A DNA stretch of 5,747 nt from Armatimonadota bacterium (GTDB lineage: Bacteria > Armatimonadota > Zipacnadia > Zipacnadales > UBA11051): positions 1-5,747 of the forward strand of contig JAUWOG010000174.1 of the NCBI GenBank assembly GCA_030612305.1, written 5' to 3'. The notes under the pieces were generated by a model, which ran no database searches, was not told the origin of the DNA, and saw only the letters and a list, made by a program, of their open reading frames with translations. A program made the position numbers and the translations under genes. Positions 5,700 through 5,747 of the stretch are shown one piece after another. Each line of letters opens with the position of its first letter. The stretch's first letter is position 1.

Positions 5700-5720
5700 G
5701 CGGAATTCCTTGCGCGGAAT
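5700..5720 (+). repeat. Short direct repeat and hairpin near the window end
   Basis: GCGGAAT occurs twice, at 5700-5706 and 5714-5720, a period of 14 bases. ATTCC (5705-5709) can also pair with GGAAT (5716-5720) around TTGCGC. No T run follows directly. This could be part of a control region for a gene outside the window, or chance. Confidence 0.25.
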
Positions 5721-5747
5721 ACCAGATGCTTTGATGATATTGTTGAG

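Noticed and set aside
5700..5715. Possible sigma-54 site at the window end (GG-N10-GC at 5702-5715)
   Set aside because: Only the dinucleotide spacing fits; the surrounding bases do not match TGGCAC or TTGC in register.

Overview
The window is GC-rich bacterial DNA, densely coded and without mobile elements, CRISPR arrays or tRNA/rRNA genes that I can see. Two tandem prepilin-like proteins carry the H-X9-DG C-terminal signature, and the complete one has the FPVFARAREKAR stretch after its N-terminal helix. This style of expanded pseudopilin family is typical of Armatimonadota and, more broadly, of Planctomycetota, Lentisphaerota and Verrucomicrobiota. Armatimonadota is my best guess, made by recognition of the motif and not by a search.

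Layout. Positions 1-272 hold the C-terminal end of a first pseudopilin (+), followed by a 173-base gap containing several inverted repeats. A complete pseudopilin (+) occupies 446-1111 and ends at a rho-independent terminator (1140-1174). Next is a 240-base stretch holding a textbook sigma-54 promoter (1213-1227), a perfect 9-bp dyad (1253-1273) and a long untranslated leader. This leads into a NeuB/sialic-acid-synthase family gene (+, 1416-2528). Converging on it from the right is a two-gene minus-strand operon: a PfkB sugar kinase (4656-3691), then a Gfo/Idh/MocA-type oxidoreductase (3694-2621), with start and stop overlapping as ATGA. Divergent from the kinase, across a 183-base regulatory gap with two palindromes, is a xylose-isomerase-like TIM-barrel protein (+, 4840-5685). 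The last 60 bases hold no gene.

How the genes may work together. Kinase, NAD-dependent oxidoreductase and TIM-barrel isomerase/epimerase arranged around one divergent control region is a common pattern for a small sugar or sugar-acid catabolic module. The NeuB homologue could make a nonulosonic acid or a related 2-keto sugar acid from PEP. It has its own sigma-54 control, so it may belong to a separate cell-surface programme. The two most unusual points are the sigma-54 promoter with its long leader before neuB, and the oxidoreductase whose usual catalytic EKP lysine is replaced by threonine in a context resembling GH109 NAD-dependent glycosidases. I do not see a clearly new system; the module is a plausible but unproven variant of known pathways.
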